This document shows, in pieces, positions 36,881 through 46,095 of a stretch of 64,000 nt of DNA. The first letter of the stretch is position 1. Every line of letters begins with the position of its first letter. The stretch is taken from contig CBFHNF010000006.1 in the NCBI GenBank assembly GCA_965657135.1, positions 68,910 to 132,909 of the forward strand, in the 5' to 3' direction. The stretch is from HIMB11 sp965657135. Lineage in GTDB: Bacteria; Pseudomonadota; Alphaproteobacteria; Rhodobacterales; Rhodobacteraceae. Made by a program: the position numbers and the translations under genes. The notes below the pieces were generated by a model. The model worked only from the letters and a program-made list of their open reading frames with translations, had not been told where the DNA came from and ran no database searches.

Positions 36881-39800
36881 CAGGATTAATCGATTGGGCA
36901 TCTGAGCGTGCGCGCATGGTCATTGCGCTGATTGTTGTTTCGTTAGCAGCAGGTATTTTTAGTTACACTGGACTGCCCAAAGAGGGTGAACCAGACATTG
37001 AAATCCCAGCGTTGTTCATTTCTGTCCCCTTCCCCGGCATTTCTGCTGGGGACAGTGAAACGCTGTTGGTGCGTCCGATGGAAACAGAATTGGGTGACAT
37101 TGACGGCCTTAAGAAAATGACCGCAACTGCATCTGAAAATTATGCAGGCGTCGCTCTGGAATTTGAATTTGGGTGGGACAAAACCAAAACCATGGCGGAT
37201 GTGCGCGATGCCATGAATGCGGCCGAGGCCAATTTCCCGAGCGGGGCGGAAAAATATTCTATCAATGAGATTAACTTTTCTGAATTTCCAATCATCATTG
37301 TCAATCTAACTGGCCAAGTGCCTGAACGCACGATGACGAAAATCGCCAAAGATCTACAAGAAAAGATCGAAGGAATGGACGCGGTACTAGAGGCGGCAAT
37401 TTCAGGACAGCGCGATGAAATGGTCGAAGTCACAATCGATCCGCTGCGACTTGAAAGTTATAACGTCACTGCGGGCGAATTAATCAATGTTGTGCGTAAC
37501 AATAACCAATTGATCGCCGCAGGCGAAGTGGACAGCGCACAGGGCACGTTTGCTGTGAAAATCCCCTCCAGTTTTGATGAGGTGCGGGATATATACGACC
37601 TTCCTGTCAAAACAAACGGGGATCGGGTGATAACCTTGGGCGATTTGGCTGAAATAAAGCTGACGTTCGAAGACCGTGACGGGACCGCGCGCTTTAACGG
37701 AGAGACAACCGTCGCACTGCAGGTGGTTAAGCGCAAAGGTTTCAATTTGATTGATACCGCAACAGCCGTGCGCGAAATGGTAGAAGACGAAGTGAACAAT
37801 TGGCCCCAAGATCTGCGCGCCGCGGTGCATATGGGCACCTCCAATGACCAAAGCCGCGTTGTGGACTCAATGGTTAGCCAGCTAGAAGGGTCAGTTTTGA
37901 CCGCGATTGCGCTGGTTATGATTGTTGTTTTGACATCGCTTGGAACGCGTGCGGCGCTTTTGGTGGGCTTTTCTATCCCGACCTCGTTCTTGTTATGTTT
38001 TGTTCTGCTGGGTGTTATGGGTATCACCATTTCCAACATCGTAATGTTTGGTTTGATCCTCGCCGTTGGAATGTTGGTGGATGGGGCAATTGTTGTTGTC
38101 GAATACGCCGACAAACGCATCCAAGAGGGCAGCGGCCCAATGTCGGCCTATGTTGAGGCGGCCAAACGCATGTTCTGGCCAATCGTTAGCTCAACGGCAA
38201 CCACGCTTTGTGCGTTTTTACCCATGTTGTTCTGGCCCGGTGTGCCCGGACAATTCATGGGAATGTTACCTGTAACGCTAATCTTTGTTCTAAGTGCATC
38301 TTTGGTGGTTGCATTGGTCTTTTTGCCAATAATGGGCGGTGTGTCCGGCCGCGTTTCGCGGGTATTTGAAACGGGATCTAATTCGCTGCGTGCCTCATTG
38401 CCATGGGTCGTGCGCGCGGCATTGGTGCCAGTTGCGATATACGGGCTTTTTGTAGCCACAATGCAGGCGCTGAACCCTGGCTATTTATTTGATCTGGACA
38501 GATCAACGAGCATAATGGCAGCGGTACCTGGCATTGCCATGTTCCTTGTGGCCGCCGCATTTGCATCGATGGCACTTGGGGCTGCCAAAATTGAGCGTCC
38601 TGCCAAACGCGTCACCTATGGGTATCGCCGCACATTTTTTGGATGGTTTATCAAATTGATTGCGGGCAACCCGATCATGCCATTGGTGAGCATCGCAGGC
38701 GTAATTGGATTTGCCATGGCGGTCTTTGGTTATTTTGGCGAAAATAACCGGGGGGTTGAATTCTTTGTTGAATCTGAACCTGAACAGGCGATAGTTTACG
38801 TAAAAGCGCGTGGAAACCTGTCTCTTAATGAGAAGGACGAATTGGTCCGTCAGGCCGAGGAAATCGTACTGAAACATCCAGGAATATCCTCTGTCTTCGC
38901 TTTTGCAGGTGCGGGGGGATTGAACCAAAACACTGCAGGTGCCAGCGCCCCCAAAGATACAATCGGACAAATACAATTGGAAACGATCCCGTGGGAAGAT
39001 CGCAAAGATCGCCCCGATTTGGATGGCGATATCGTAATCGAAGAATTGGCGACCGCCTTGCAGGACATTCCAGGTATCCAAATCGAAGTTTTGGAATTAG
39101 GCCGTGGTCCTGCCACCGCAAAACCTGTTCACCTGCGCCTAAAGGGTGACAATTGGGATGAACTGTTGGCCACTACCGCGGATATGCGGGCCCTGTTTGA
39201 TGACACTGATGCGCTCACTCAGATCGAAGACACACGCCCCCTCCCCGGCATCGATTGGCAGATTGACGTTGATGTGCAAAAGGCGGGCCGCTACGGCGCC
39301 GATGTGGCGACTGTAGGGGCCATGGTCCAATTGGTGACACGCGGTATTTTACTGGATACAATGCGTGTGGACAGCAGCGATGAAGAAGTTGAAATACGCG
39401 TTCGCATGCCCGAGGAATATCGCCTGCTCAGCACGCTGGACACCCTAAAGGTGCGCACAAGCGACGGGTTGGTTCCACTTTCAAACTTTATCACACGCAA
39501 GCCCGTTGAAAAACTCGCCGAAATCAATCGCATCGACAAAAAGCGCTATTTTGATATCAAGGCCGGCGTTGCATCCGATATGACACGCACCGTGATTGAT
39601 GAAAACGGCGAAGAAAACGAAGTCATCATCAATGCAAACGAACGTATCGAATATCTGACCAAACAGATCAACGCAATGACATTGCCTGCAGGAATATCGT
39701 GGGAATGGACGGGCGATCAGGACGAACAAAACGAAAGCCAAGCCTTCTTAATGAGCGCATTTTCCGCTGCACTTGCCTTGATGTTCATCATCCTGCTTGC

Positions 39801-40449
39801 GCAGTTTAACAGTTTCTATAACTCATTCGTGGTTTTGATTGCTGTGGTTTTGTCCACTGTCGGCGTTCTGATTGGGATGTTGGTCATGCAACAACCCTTT
39901 TCTGTTATCATGACAGGGACGGGGATTGTCGCACTAGCGGGGATCGTTGTGAACAACAACATCGTTTTGATCGATACCTACCAAGAGTTCAGCAAAACAA
40001 TGCCACGGATCGAGGCGATCATTCGCACAGCAGAACAGCGCATTCGCCCCGTGTTACTGACCACCATTACAACAATGGCTGGCCTTGCGCCGATGATGTT
40101 CGGGCTTAGTCTTGACTTCATCGGGGGCGGCTACTCCATCGACAGCCCGACGGCGTTGTGGTGGAAACAATTGGCCACCGCTGTGGTATTTGGCTTAGGG
40201 ATTGCCACCATTTTGACGTTGGTCTTTACGCCCTCTCTTTTAGCTGCGCGTGTATGGATTGAAATCTATGCGATGTGGATTGGTCGCCTGCTTATCCGGC
40301 TCGGGGCATCCCGCCATGGCAAAGCCGCCAAGGATTGGTCCCTACGTCGTCAAGCACGCCGCCGTAAAACTACAGAAATCATCTGGGATGAAGGTGAAAC
40401 CGCATCTGTAAAACCCGTGATCATGCCCCTGCCAGACGCGGCAGAGTGA
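36877..40449 (+). CDS. RND efflux permease (AcrB/HAE1 type) with an extra inter-half segment
   Basis: 1190 residues, about 150 longer than a usual HAE1 pump. The standard plan is visible: helix 1 (about 12-32), periplasmic porter region 1, helices 2-6 with the proton-relay helix 4 segment GLILAVGMLVDGAIVVVEY (about 391-409), then porter region 2 and the second half with GIVALAGIVVNNNIVLIDTY. Between the halves (about residues 500-585) lie at least two additional hydrophobic helices. A basic C-terminal tail extends about 40 residues. Substrate unknown. Translationally coupled to the adaptor. Confidence 0.93.
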   Translation: MTGLIDWASERARMVIALIVVSLAAGIFSYTGLPKEGEPDIEIPALFISVPFPGISAGDSETLLVRPMETELGDIDGLKKMTATASENYAGVALEFEFGWDKTKTMADVRDAMNAAEANFPSGAEKYSINEINFSEFPIIIVNLTGQVPERTMTKIAKDLQEKIEGMDAVLEAAISGQRDEMVEVTIDPLRLESYNVTAGELINVVRNNNQLIAAGEVDSAQGTFAVKIPSSFDEVRDIYDLPVKTNGDRVITLGDLAEIKLTFEDRDGTARFNGETTVALQVVKRKGFNLIDTATAVREMVEDEVNNWPQDLRAAVHMGTSNDQSRVVDSMVSQLEGSVLTAIALVMIVVLTSLGTRAALLVGFSIPTSFLLCFVLLGVMGITISNIVMFGLILAVGMLVDGAIVVVEYADKRIQEGSGPMSAYVEAAKRMFWPIVSSTATTLCAFLPMLFWPGVPGQFMGMLPVTLIFVLSASLVVALVFLPIMGGVSGRVSRVFETGSNSLRASLPWVVRAALVPVAIYGLFVATMQALNPGYLFDLDRSTSIMAAVPGIAMFLVAAAFASMALGAAKIERPAKRVTYGYRRTFFGWFIKLIAGNPIMPLVSIAGVIGFAMAVFGYFGENNRGVEFFVESEPEQAIVYVKARGNLSLNEKDELVRQAEEIVLKHPGISSVFAFAGAGGLNQNTAGASAPKDTIGQIQLETIPWEDRKDRPDLDGDIVIEELATALQDIPGIQIEVLELGRGPATAKPVHLRLKGDNWDELLATTADMRALFDDTDALTQIEDTRPLPGIDWQIDVDVQKAGRYGADVATVGAMVQLVTRGILLDTMRVDSSDEEVEIRVRMPEEYRLLSTLDTLKVRTSDGLVPLSNFITRKPVEKLAEINRIDKKRYFDIKAGVASDMTRTVIDENGEENEVIINANERIEYLTKQINAMTLPAGISWEWTGDQDEQNESQAFLMSAFSAALALMFIILLAQFNSFYNSFVVLIAVVLSTVGVLIGMLVMQQPFSVIMTGTGIVALAGIVVNNNIVLIDTYQEFSKTMPRIEAIIRTAEQRIRPVLLTTITTMAGLAPMMFGLSLDFIGGGYSIDSPTALWWKQLATAVVFGLGIATILTLVFTPSLLAARVWIEIYAMWIGRLLIRLGASRHGKAAKDWSLRRQARRRKTTEIIWDEGETASVKPVIMPLPDAAE

Positions 40450-40488
40450 TCACGGATTGGCACCAGCCATAAAATACATCCGATATAG

Positions 40489-40520
40489 AAAAAGCGGCGG
40501 CTCACAGACCGCCGCTTTTT
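40489..40520. terminator. Bidirectional terminator between RND permease and Atm1-type exporter
   Basis: Stem AAAAAGCGGCGG / CCGCCGCTTTTT with loop CTCACAGA. A-run and T-run flank it symmetrically, and both flanking genes converge on it, so it should act in both directions. Confidence 0.92.
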
Positions 40521-40573
40521 CGTTTGAATATGGGTAACCTTGATGGGTTTGTACAAACAAGGCTGAGTGAGAT

Positions 40574-42418
40574 CTACTCTTCTCCAGATTGCTGCATCGA
40601 CCATAACGCGTAATATCGTCCGTTACGCGCCAGTAGATCGTCATGTTTGCCCTCTTCTACGACCTGTCCTTTTTCCAAAACGACAATCCGATCTGCGTCG
40701 GCAATGGTGGACAGACGGTGTGCAATCGTTATCACGGTGCGCCCCTCACCCGCGCGCGCCAGCGCATCTTGGATTTCATGTTCTGTTTCTGTATCCAGCG
40801 CCGAGGTCGCCTCATCCAGCAAAAGGATCGGTGGGTTTTTCAACAAGGTGCGCGCAATGCCGACGCGCTGTTTTTCGCCACCCGATAGCTTTAGACCACG
40901 TTCACCCACCTGTGTTTGATACCCTTCGGGCAACGACACGATGAAATCATGGATTTGCGCGTCCTTGGCAGCTTGTTCTACATCTTGGCGCGTGGCGTGA
41001 TCACGCCCGTATGCAATGTTGTAGTAGATCGTGTCGTTGAACAGAACTGTATCCTGCGGGACAACACCAATGGCACGATGTAAGCTGGTTTGAGTGATAT
41101 CGCGCACATCCTGTCCATCGATGCTTAGGGCCCCATCACCCACATCATAAAAACGGAATAATAAACGACCAATGGTTGATTTACCCGACCCTGAAGGGCC
41201 AACAATCGCAATTGTTTGGCCTGCGGGAATATCGATATCGACTCCTTGCAAAATTGGGCGCGCGAGATCATAGCCGAATTGAACATTCTTGAGGCGGACA
41301 TGACCACCCGAAACCAACAAATCCTTGGCATCAGGGGCATCGTTGATCTCGGCTGGTTGATCAAGCAAATCAAACATGTCACCCATATCAACAAGGCTTT
41401 GACGAATTTCGCGGTAAACTGTGCCAAGAAAATTCAATGGCATTGTGATCTGGATCATGTAGGCATTCACAATCACGAAATCCCCGACACTCATATCGCC
41501 AGCCTGAACTGCGTTTGCGGCCATAACAAGAACTGCTATCAAACCCAATGTAATGATCAGCGATTGTCCAAAATTCAAAAAGGCCAAGGAATAGCTGGTT
41601 TTCAATGCCGCTTCTTCGTATCCGCGCATTGCGCCATCGTAACGCTCTGCCTCGCGCTGTTCTGCGCTGAAATATTTGACGGTTTCAAAATTCAGCAAAC
41701 TATCAATTGCCTTTTGATTGGCGTCTGTATCCTGTTCATTCATCTTGCGGCGCAATTTCACCCGCCACTCTGTTACTGCAAACGTGAACCAGACATAGAC
41801 CCCGATGGTGATAAAGATGGTGACCATATATTCAGGGCCAAAGACAAACAACATAACCGTCGCAATGCCCAACAATTCCAAAGCAAGCGGTCCCATAGAA
41901 AACAACAAAAACCGCAATAAAAATTCGACACCCTTTACCCCGCGTTCCACGATGCGGCTAAGTCCACCTGTTTTCCGGGTGATGTGGTAGCGCATGGATA
42001 GGCGGTGGATATGCACAAATGTTTCCAGTGCCAAACGCCGCAACGCGCGCTGTCCGACCACGGCAAAAACAACATCACGCAATTGTTCAAAGCCGCGCAA
42101 CATTATACGCGCACCCCCATAGGCCACGATCAGACCGATCGCCCCCAACGCAAACAGCGGCATGCCCCCATCAGATAGGGCATCAACCGCCCCGCCATAA
42201 AGAAAAGGGGAATAAATCGATAATACCTTGGATAAGATCAAAAACATCAATGATGCCATCACGCGCACACGGATATCAAATCGATCCGCGGGCCAAAGAT
42301 AGGGTGTTACGCGCATAATCGTGCGCATACCTGAACGGCGTTCATCTGCGGCGGATTTATCGTCGGGTGCGGGTTGGTTTGGTTGCTGCATCGCTGCAGA
42401 CTCGGCTTTGGCGGACAT
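40574..42418 (-). CDS. Atm1-type ABC exporter (fused permease and ATPase)
   Basis: 614-residue half-transporter of the Atm1/HMT1 family, which exports glutathione-linked sulfur or metal compounds for cytosolic Fe-S and metal homeostasis. There are six hydrophobic helices (about 55-330) with the RGVKGVEFLLRFLLFSMGP block typical of this group, then an ATPase with Walker A VGPSGSGKST (about 413-422), signature LSGGEKQRVGIARTLL (about 516-531) and Walker B PILLLDEATSALD (about 536-548). It lies 76 bases downstream of the LysM gene, separated by a GC-rich hairpin. The identity of the exported substrate is inference. Confidence 0.92.
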   Translation of the reverse strand: MSAKAESAAMQQPNQPAPDDKSAADERRSGMRTIMRVTPYLWPADRFDIRVRVMASLMFLILSKVLSIYSPFLYGGAVDALSDGGMPLFALGAIGLIVAYGGARIMLRGFEQLRDVVFAVVGQRALRRLALETFVHIHRLSMRYHITRKTGGLSRIVERGVKGVEFLLRFLLFSMGPLALELLGIATVMLFVFGPEYMVTIFITIGVYVWFTFAVTEWRVKLRRKMNEQDTDANQKAIDSLLNFETVKYFSAEQREAERYDGAMRGYEEAALKTSYSLAFLNFGQSLIITLGLIAVLVMAANAVQAGDMSVGDFVIVNAYMIQITMPLNFLGTVYREIRQSLVDMGDMFDLLDQPAEINDAPDAKDLLVSGGHVRLKNVQFGYDLARPILQGVDIDIPAGQTIAIVGPSGSGKSTIGRLLFRFYDVGDGALSIDGQDVRDITQTSLHRAIGVVPQDTVLFNDTIYYNIAYGRDHATRQDVEQAAKDAQIHDFIVSLPEGYQTQVGERGLKLSGGEKQRVGIARTLLKNPPILLLDEATSALDTETEHEIQDALARAGEGRTVITIAHRLSTIADADRIVVLEKGQVVEEGKHDDLLARNGRYYALWSMQQSGEE

Positions 42419-42450
42419 GAGACCTCTTTCTAACGGTAAGCCTCAGTTAA

Positions 42451-42490
42451 CCCTCGCGGCGCCGAACTTCCAGTGCCGCGAGGGATTTTT
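42451..42490 (+). terminator. Strong hairpin between the LysM gene and the Atm1-type gene
   Basis: Perfect 10-bp GC-rich stem CCCTCGCGGC (42451-42460) / GCCGCGAGGG (42475-42484). The T-run (ATTTTT) is on the plus strand, although both flanking genes are on the minus strand. It would therefore stop antisense transcription from the Atm1 side rather than LysM messages. On the minus strand it may still slow RNA polymerase or stabilise the LysM 3' end. Confidence 0.55.
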
Positions 42491-42494
42491 CGCA

Positions 42495-44186
42495 TTATTC
42501 GTCTTCAGGTGCATCATCTGGCAAACTAAAGATCTGGCCTGGATAAATCAGATCAGGGTCACGGATTTTATCCCGATTGGCCTCGAATACTTGAACATAT
42601 AGGATACCACGCCCATAGCGCTTGCGTGAAATTCCCCACAATGTATTCCCAGGCTGAACAGTTACTACGTTGATGCGTGCAGGGCTTTCTGCTGCTGAAA
42701 GTTGTTCCTGCAATTTTGAACGTGCCTCGCGTTTAAACGGAGTTTCCATACGCGCCAAAACCTTGGATCCATCAGCGTTCAACTGATCAATGCGCAATGT
42801 GTAAACACCCGGTTCGATTGCGGTTGCGTCATAACTCCACGCCCCCAGCGCATCTGTTACGGTTTCGCCAATAACTGCGTTGTTCAGATAAAGCCGGACA
42901 ACGCCATTTGGCACCCCGCGCCCCGCCAGCGTTAAACCGCCCTCATCATCATAACTGATTGTATCGAGGAAGATTTCCGGATTTTCTGCGCTTACAGCTG
43001 CTTTGGATACAATCTTAACACCCGACACATCCGCAATCATCACAGTTGGTGTTTCTTCTTGCTGTGCAGACGCGTCTTGAACGGGTTGTTCAGGGGATGA
43101 TGCGATTTCTATCGCGGCTGTTTCAGAAATTTCACCGACGGGGTCTTGGGTGACCACTTCTGTTTTCTGAACGATGTTTTCTACCTTGTCTGCAACAGCA
43201 GCTTCAGAGGAGTCGGCAACGGTCGCTGCGTTTTCAAGAACCTCTTGTACCTCTACCACCTGTTCGGCCAATGCTGTTGTCATTGACGATGAGGTTTCTT
43301 CTGGCAAAACGGCAGTTGCTGTCTGTTCTGTTGTGTCGGGGGCTTTGACCACCTCTGCTGGCACGTCTGCCTTCGCAGTTTCAACAAGCTCTTCGGCCGT
43401 TTCATCCACATTCTTCGTGCTGACGCGCGCGACAGTATCCGCTTCTGCTTCTTGTGCAGTGTTTACTGTTTCACTAGGTTGCGCAGATGCGATTTCCGCT
43501 TCTTCACTTTCCTCAGCAACCTCTTCACTGACATCTAAGCTTGGCTCTGACACAGGTTGTGGTTTGGGTGCTGGTTGTGGCTCTTGTTCGGGCGCCTCGT
43601 CTGCAACAGTAACGGCGATAGGGGCCTGAATCTGACCCGGTGCAACGATTACCTCTTGTTCTGAATAAATATAGTTGTTCCCATCTACACGGCGCAGCGA
43701 AATAATGCGTGGCTGATCACTGGGTTCAATATCAAAGAATAGAACAAAGTTTTCGTCCGCCCCGATTTCACCACTGGCCGCCACAACATCATCAACCAAT
43801 GCCTCGATCGTCGCCTTTGCGGTTCCCTGTCCGGCCAGCAACACTTCGCCTGATGGATCAACACGTGCTACTTCGATGAACGGGCGACGCACGACGGGCT
43901 CATTGGTCACTTCTGGAGTTGGCTCAACTTCGGCTTCTGCCTCTTGAATATCCGCTTCTAAGGGTGCTTCAGGCTCAGCCCGTTCTTCTTGAACGGGCGC
44001 AACAGGCGCGGCTTCCTCGGCTTTCAAAATGGGGGTGGTTACGCGTTCAGGGTTCGCGGGTGCGGTTTGCACGACCTCTGTCACTTCTTGTGAGGTTGTC
44101 CCCTGCCCCGACATCCAAATATAGACGCCAATACCTGCCGCCAACACCACGGCAATCACTGCCCATAGGCCCTGTGATTGTTTCAT
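42495..44186 (-). CDS. Membrane-anchored LysM protein with long acidic linker and Ig-like domain
   Basis: 563 residues. An N-terminal helix (about 8-26) is followed by a long low-complexity region very rich in Glu, Ala, Val, Pro and Thr (about 35-105 and 185-400), interrupted by a small beta domain (about 100-180). An Ig-like carbohydrate- or adhesion-type domain (about 405-500) follows, then a C-terminal LysM domain with VQPGNTLWGISRKRYG (about 512-527) and PDLIYPGQIFSLP. The LysM part should bind peptidoglycan, so the protein likely spans from inner membrane to cell wall. Precise role unknown; relatives are common in Rhodobacteraceae. Confidence 0.88.
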   Translation of the reverse strand: MKQSQGLWAVIAVVLAAGIGVYIWMSGQGTTSQEVTEVVQTAPANPERVTTPILKAEEAAPVAPVQEERAEPEAPLEADIQEAEAEVEPTPEVTNEPVVRRPFIEVARVDPSGEVLLAGQGTAKATIEALVDDVVAASGEIGADENFVLFFDIEPSDQPRIISLRRVDGNNYIYSEQEVIVAPGQIQAPIAVTVADEAPEQEPQPAPKPQPVSEPSLDVSEEVAEESEEAEIASAQPSETVNTAQEAEADTVARVSTKNVDETAEELVETAKADVPAEVVKAPDTTEQTATAVLPEETSSSMTTALAEQVVEVQEVLENAATVADSSEAAVADKVENIVQKTEVVTQDPVGEISETAAIEIASSPEQPVQDASAQQEETPTVMIADVSGVKIVSKAAVSAENPEIFLDTISYDDEGGLTLAGRGVPNGVVRLYLNNAVIGETVTDALGAWSYDATAIEPGVYTLRIDQLNADGSKVLARMETPFKREARSKLQEQLSAAESPARINVVTVQPGNTLWGISRKRYGRGILYVQVFEANRDKIRDPDLIYPGQIFSLPDDAPEDE

Positions 44187-44295
44187 GCCTTATCCCCCAT
44201 ATGACCCTGTGGCCAATCTTTATTTCCAGTTGAGCGTCTATAGCAACCAAAGTACATAAGGTCAAAAGGAAGCTATCATGCCAAGGGGTTAGATC

Positions 44296-44844
44296 ATGGT
44301 ATCACGATCAATTTGCGTTTATTGTGGATCGCGCGTCGGGGATCGCGCTTCATATGTGGATGAGGCCACCACTCTAGGTCAGGGCATTGCCAGCCGTGGC
44401 TGGCGATTGGTCTATGGTGCGGGGGACATTGGTTTGATGGGAACCGTTGCACGAGCAGCACAGAGTGCGAATGGTGAAACATTTGGGGTGATCCCAACAC
44501 ACCTTATCAAAGCCGAAGTGGGAAAAACCGATCTTACGCGTTATGTCGTCACGGAAAACATGCATGAGCGCAAAAAGGTGATGTTCATGAACGCTGATGC
44601 CATCGTCGTGATGCCAGGTGGTGCGGGATCAATGGACGAATTTTTTGAGGTCCTGACATGGGCGCAACTGGAATTGCATAACAAACCCATCGTTTTGATG
44701 AATGTCGAAGGGTACTGGGATCCGCTGATAGCGCTCATGGATCACATGATCGACAGCGGATTCGCCGATGCGTCGTTACGCGATTTATTCCATGTCACAC
44801 CAAACGCACCCGACACACTGGCCCATTTAACATCCGCAAAATAA
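44296..44844 (+). CDS. LOG-family nucleotide 5'-monophosphate phosphoribohydrolase (TIGR00730)
   Basis: 182-residue Rossmann-like enzyme of the Lonely-guy family. It removes ribose 5-phosphate from (cytokinin-type or plain) nucleoside monophosphates. The signature MPGGAGSMDEFFEVLTWAQL (about 105-124) carries the catalytic Glu of PGGxGxxxE. The N-terminal SICVYCGSRVG and GLMGTVARAA blocks are typical. The cellular substrate here is not known. It is divergent from the LysM gene and convergent with sodB. Confidence 0.93.
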   Translation: MVSRSICVYCGSRVGDRASYVDEATTLGQGIASRGWRLVYGAGDIGLMGTVARAAQSANGETFGVIPTHLIKAEVGKTDLTRYVVTENMHERKKVMFMNADAIVVMPGGAGSMDEFFEVLTWAQLELHNKPIVLMNVEGYWDPLIALMDHMIDSGFADASLRDLFHVTPNAPDTLAHLTSAK

Positions 44845-44882
44845 CGCAGGCACCCCTGAATTCGGGGTATCATTTGCCACAA

Positions 44883-44917
44883 AAAACCCGCCCATGCGAT
44901 CGAAATAGGCGGGTTTT
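44883..44917. terminator. Terminator between LOG gene and sodB
   Basis: Stem AAAACCCGCC / GGCGGGTTTT with a 15-base loop. The symmetrical A and T tracts fit the two convergent genes it separates. Confidence 0.88.
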
Positions 44918-44941
44918 CGTAAATCGATCTTAGCGCGTGCC

Positions 44942-45541
44942 TTACATACGGCTAGCGACGTTTTCCCAGTTGACCAAGTTATCAAGGAAGTTCGTCAAAT
45001 AGGCAGGGCGTTTGTTGCGGAAATCAATGTAGTATGAGTGTTCCCACACATCACAACCCAAAAGCGCTGTTTGACCAAAACACAATGGGTTCACGCCATT
45101 TTCAGTTTTCGTCACCTTTAGGCTTCCATCTGTATCTTTGACCAACCAGCACCAGCCAGAACCAAACTGACCCGCGCCTGCCGCTGAAAAGTCTGCTTTG
45201 AACTGATCAACTGAGCCAAAGCTTTCGACGATTGCCTTTTCCAATTCACCTGGCATGTCGCGCCCTGCCGGGCCCATCATTTCCCAGAACTGTACGTGGT
45301 TCCAGTGTTGTGACGCGTTGTTAAAGATACCGTTCTGAGCAACTGCGCCCGCCTGATATGTGCCTGTGATGATGTCCTCAACTGATTTGCCTTCCCACTC
45401 GGTGCCAGCAATCAATTTGTTGCCATTGTCGACATACGCCTTGTGGTGAAGATCATGGTGATACTCAAGCGTTTCTTGAGACATACCATGACCTGCGAGT
45501 GCATCATGTGAATATGGGAGATCAGGAAGTTCAAAAGCCAT
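44942..45541 (-). CDS. sodB: Superoxide dismutase, Fe/Mn type
   Basis: 199-residue cytoplasmic enzyme that dismutates superoxide. Metal ligands are recognisable: His near 27 (ETLEYHHDLHHKAYV block), His near 79 (NNASQHWNHVQFW) and the Asp/His pair of DVWEHSYYIDF (about 161-171). The sequence style is that of alphaproteobacterial SodB, but Fe versus Mn use cannot be fixed by eye. I chose ATG 45541 behind a G-rich ribosome site, giving the usual MAFELPDLPY start. The frame is open to 45628 upstream. Confidence 0.96.
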   Translation of the reverse strand: MAFELPDLPYSHDALAGHGMSQETLEYHHDLHHKAYVDNGNKLIAGTEWEGKSVEDIITGTYQAGAVAQNGIFNNASQHWNHVQFWEMMGPAGRDMPGELEKAIVESFGSVDQFKADFSAAGAGQFGSGWCWLVKDTDGSLKVTKTENGVNPLCFGQTALLGCDVWEHSYYIDFRNKRPAYLTNFLDNLVNWENVASRM

Positions 45542-45683
45542 GTTGGGCCCCCTTTTAATGAAAGTGGTTTCTGACCTTACATGTTGCGTAAATATCCGGA
45601 TCGTCAAGTCCCCAAGCCCGATCAGCACAGAATTTTTTTAAAACCCGAAAGCCAAATACCAACAAAACAGTCAATTTTACGAA

Positions 45684-45974
45684 CTATGTCAGAACCCAAC
45701 GCAAGGGTTTTCCAGAAATACGCCGGATCTGTCCCTTTGCTTCTAGGTCCAATTGAACGGTTTTCATCCACCATCCTGATTTTGCACCACCCGGAAACAG
45801 TGTTTGATCAATCTCTCTTTTGATCGCTTCCATGATTTCAGATTGTGTTAAGCCGGGCTGTTGATTTGGCAAAATAGCAATCAGCGCTTTCTTAGCGGCG
45901 GCGTATTTGACAGCATCAACCCGGGCGATCTGCCCCGGAAGATTTACGTTTTCAACTTCGATTTTTTCCGACAT
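45684..45974 (-). CDS. Small conserved protein, DUF6958-like
   Basis: 96 residues, soluble, alpha-helical with a winged-helix flavour: a helix-rich core (VDAVKYAAAKKALIAILP, about 19-36; LTQSEIMEAIKREI, about 42-55) and a C-terminal WWMKTVQLDLEAKGQIRRI then PLRWVL beta-wing. I recall this pattern from proteins annotated DUF6958; function unknown. A DNA-binding role is possible but not shown. It is monocistronic, between sodB and the sarcosine oxidase operon. Confidence 0.7.
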   Translation of the reverse strand: MSEKIEVENVNLPGQIARVDAVKYAAAKKALIAILPNQQPGLTQSEIMEAIKREIDQTLFPGGAKSGWWMKTVQLDLEAKGQIRRISGKPLRWVLT

Positions 45975-46045
45975 TGTATCCCCGACCTATGATCATGCAC
46001 CGTTTAAGATGATGCTGGGGGGAGGCAATTCAACCGCTTGCTACA

Positions 46046-46073
46046 ATAAAAAGAGGCGCCAATGCGCCCCTTT
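46046..46073 (-). terminator. Terminator after soxG
   Basis: On the minus strand: AAAGGGGCGC, loop ATTG, GCGCCTCTTT, then TT and A/T. Ten pairs including one G-T. It starts 23 bases beyond the soxG stop and ends the soxBDAG operon. Confidence 0.88.
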
Positions 46074-46095
46074 CAAATTCAACCTAAGATCGTAT

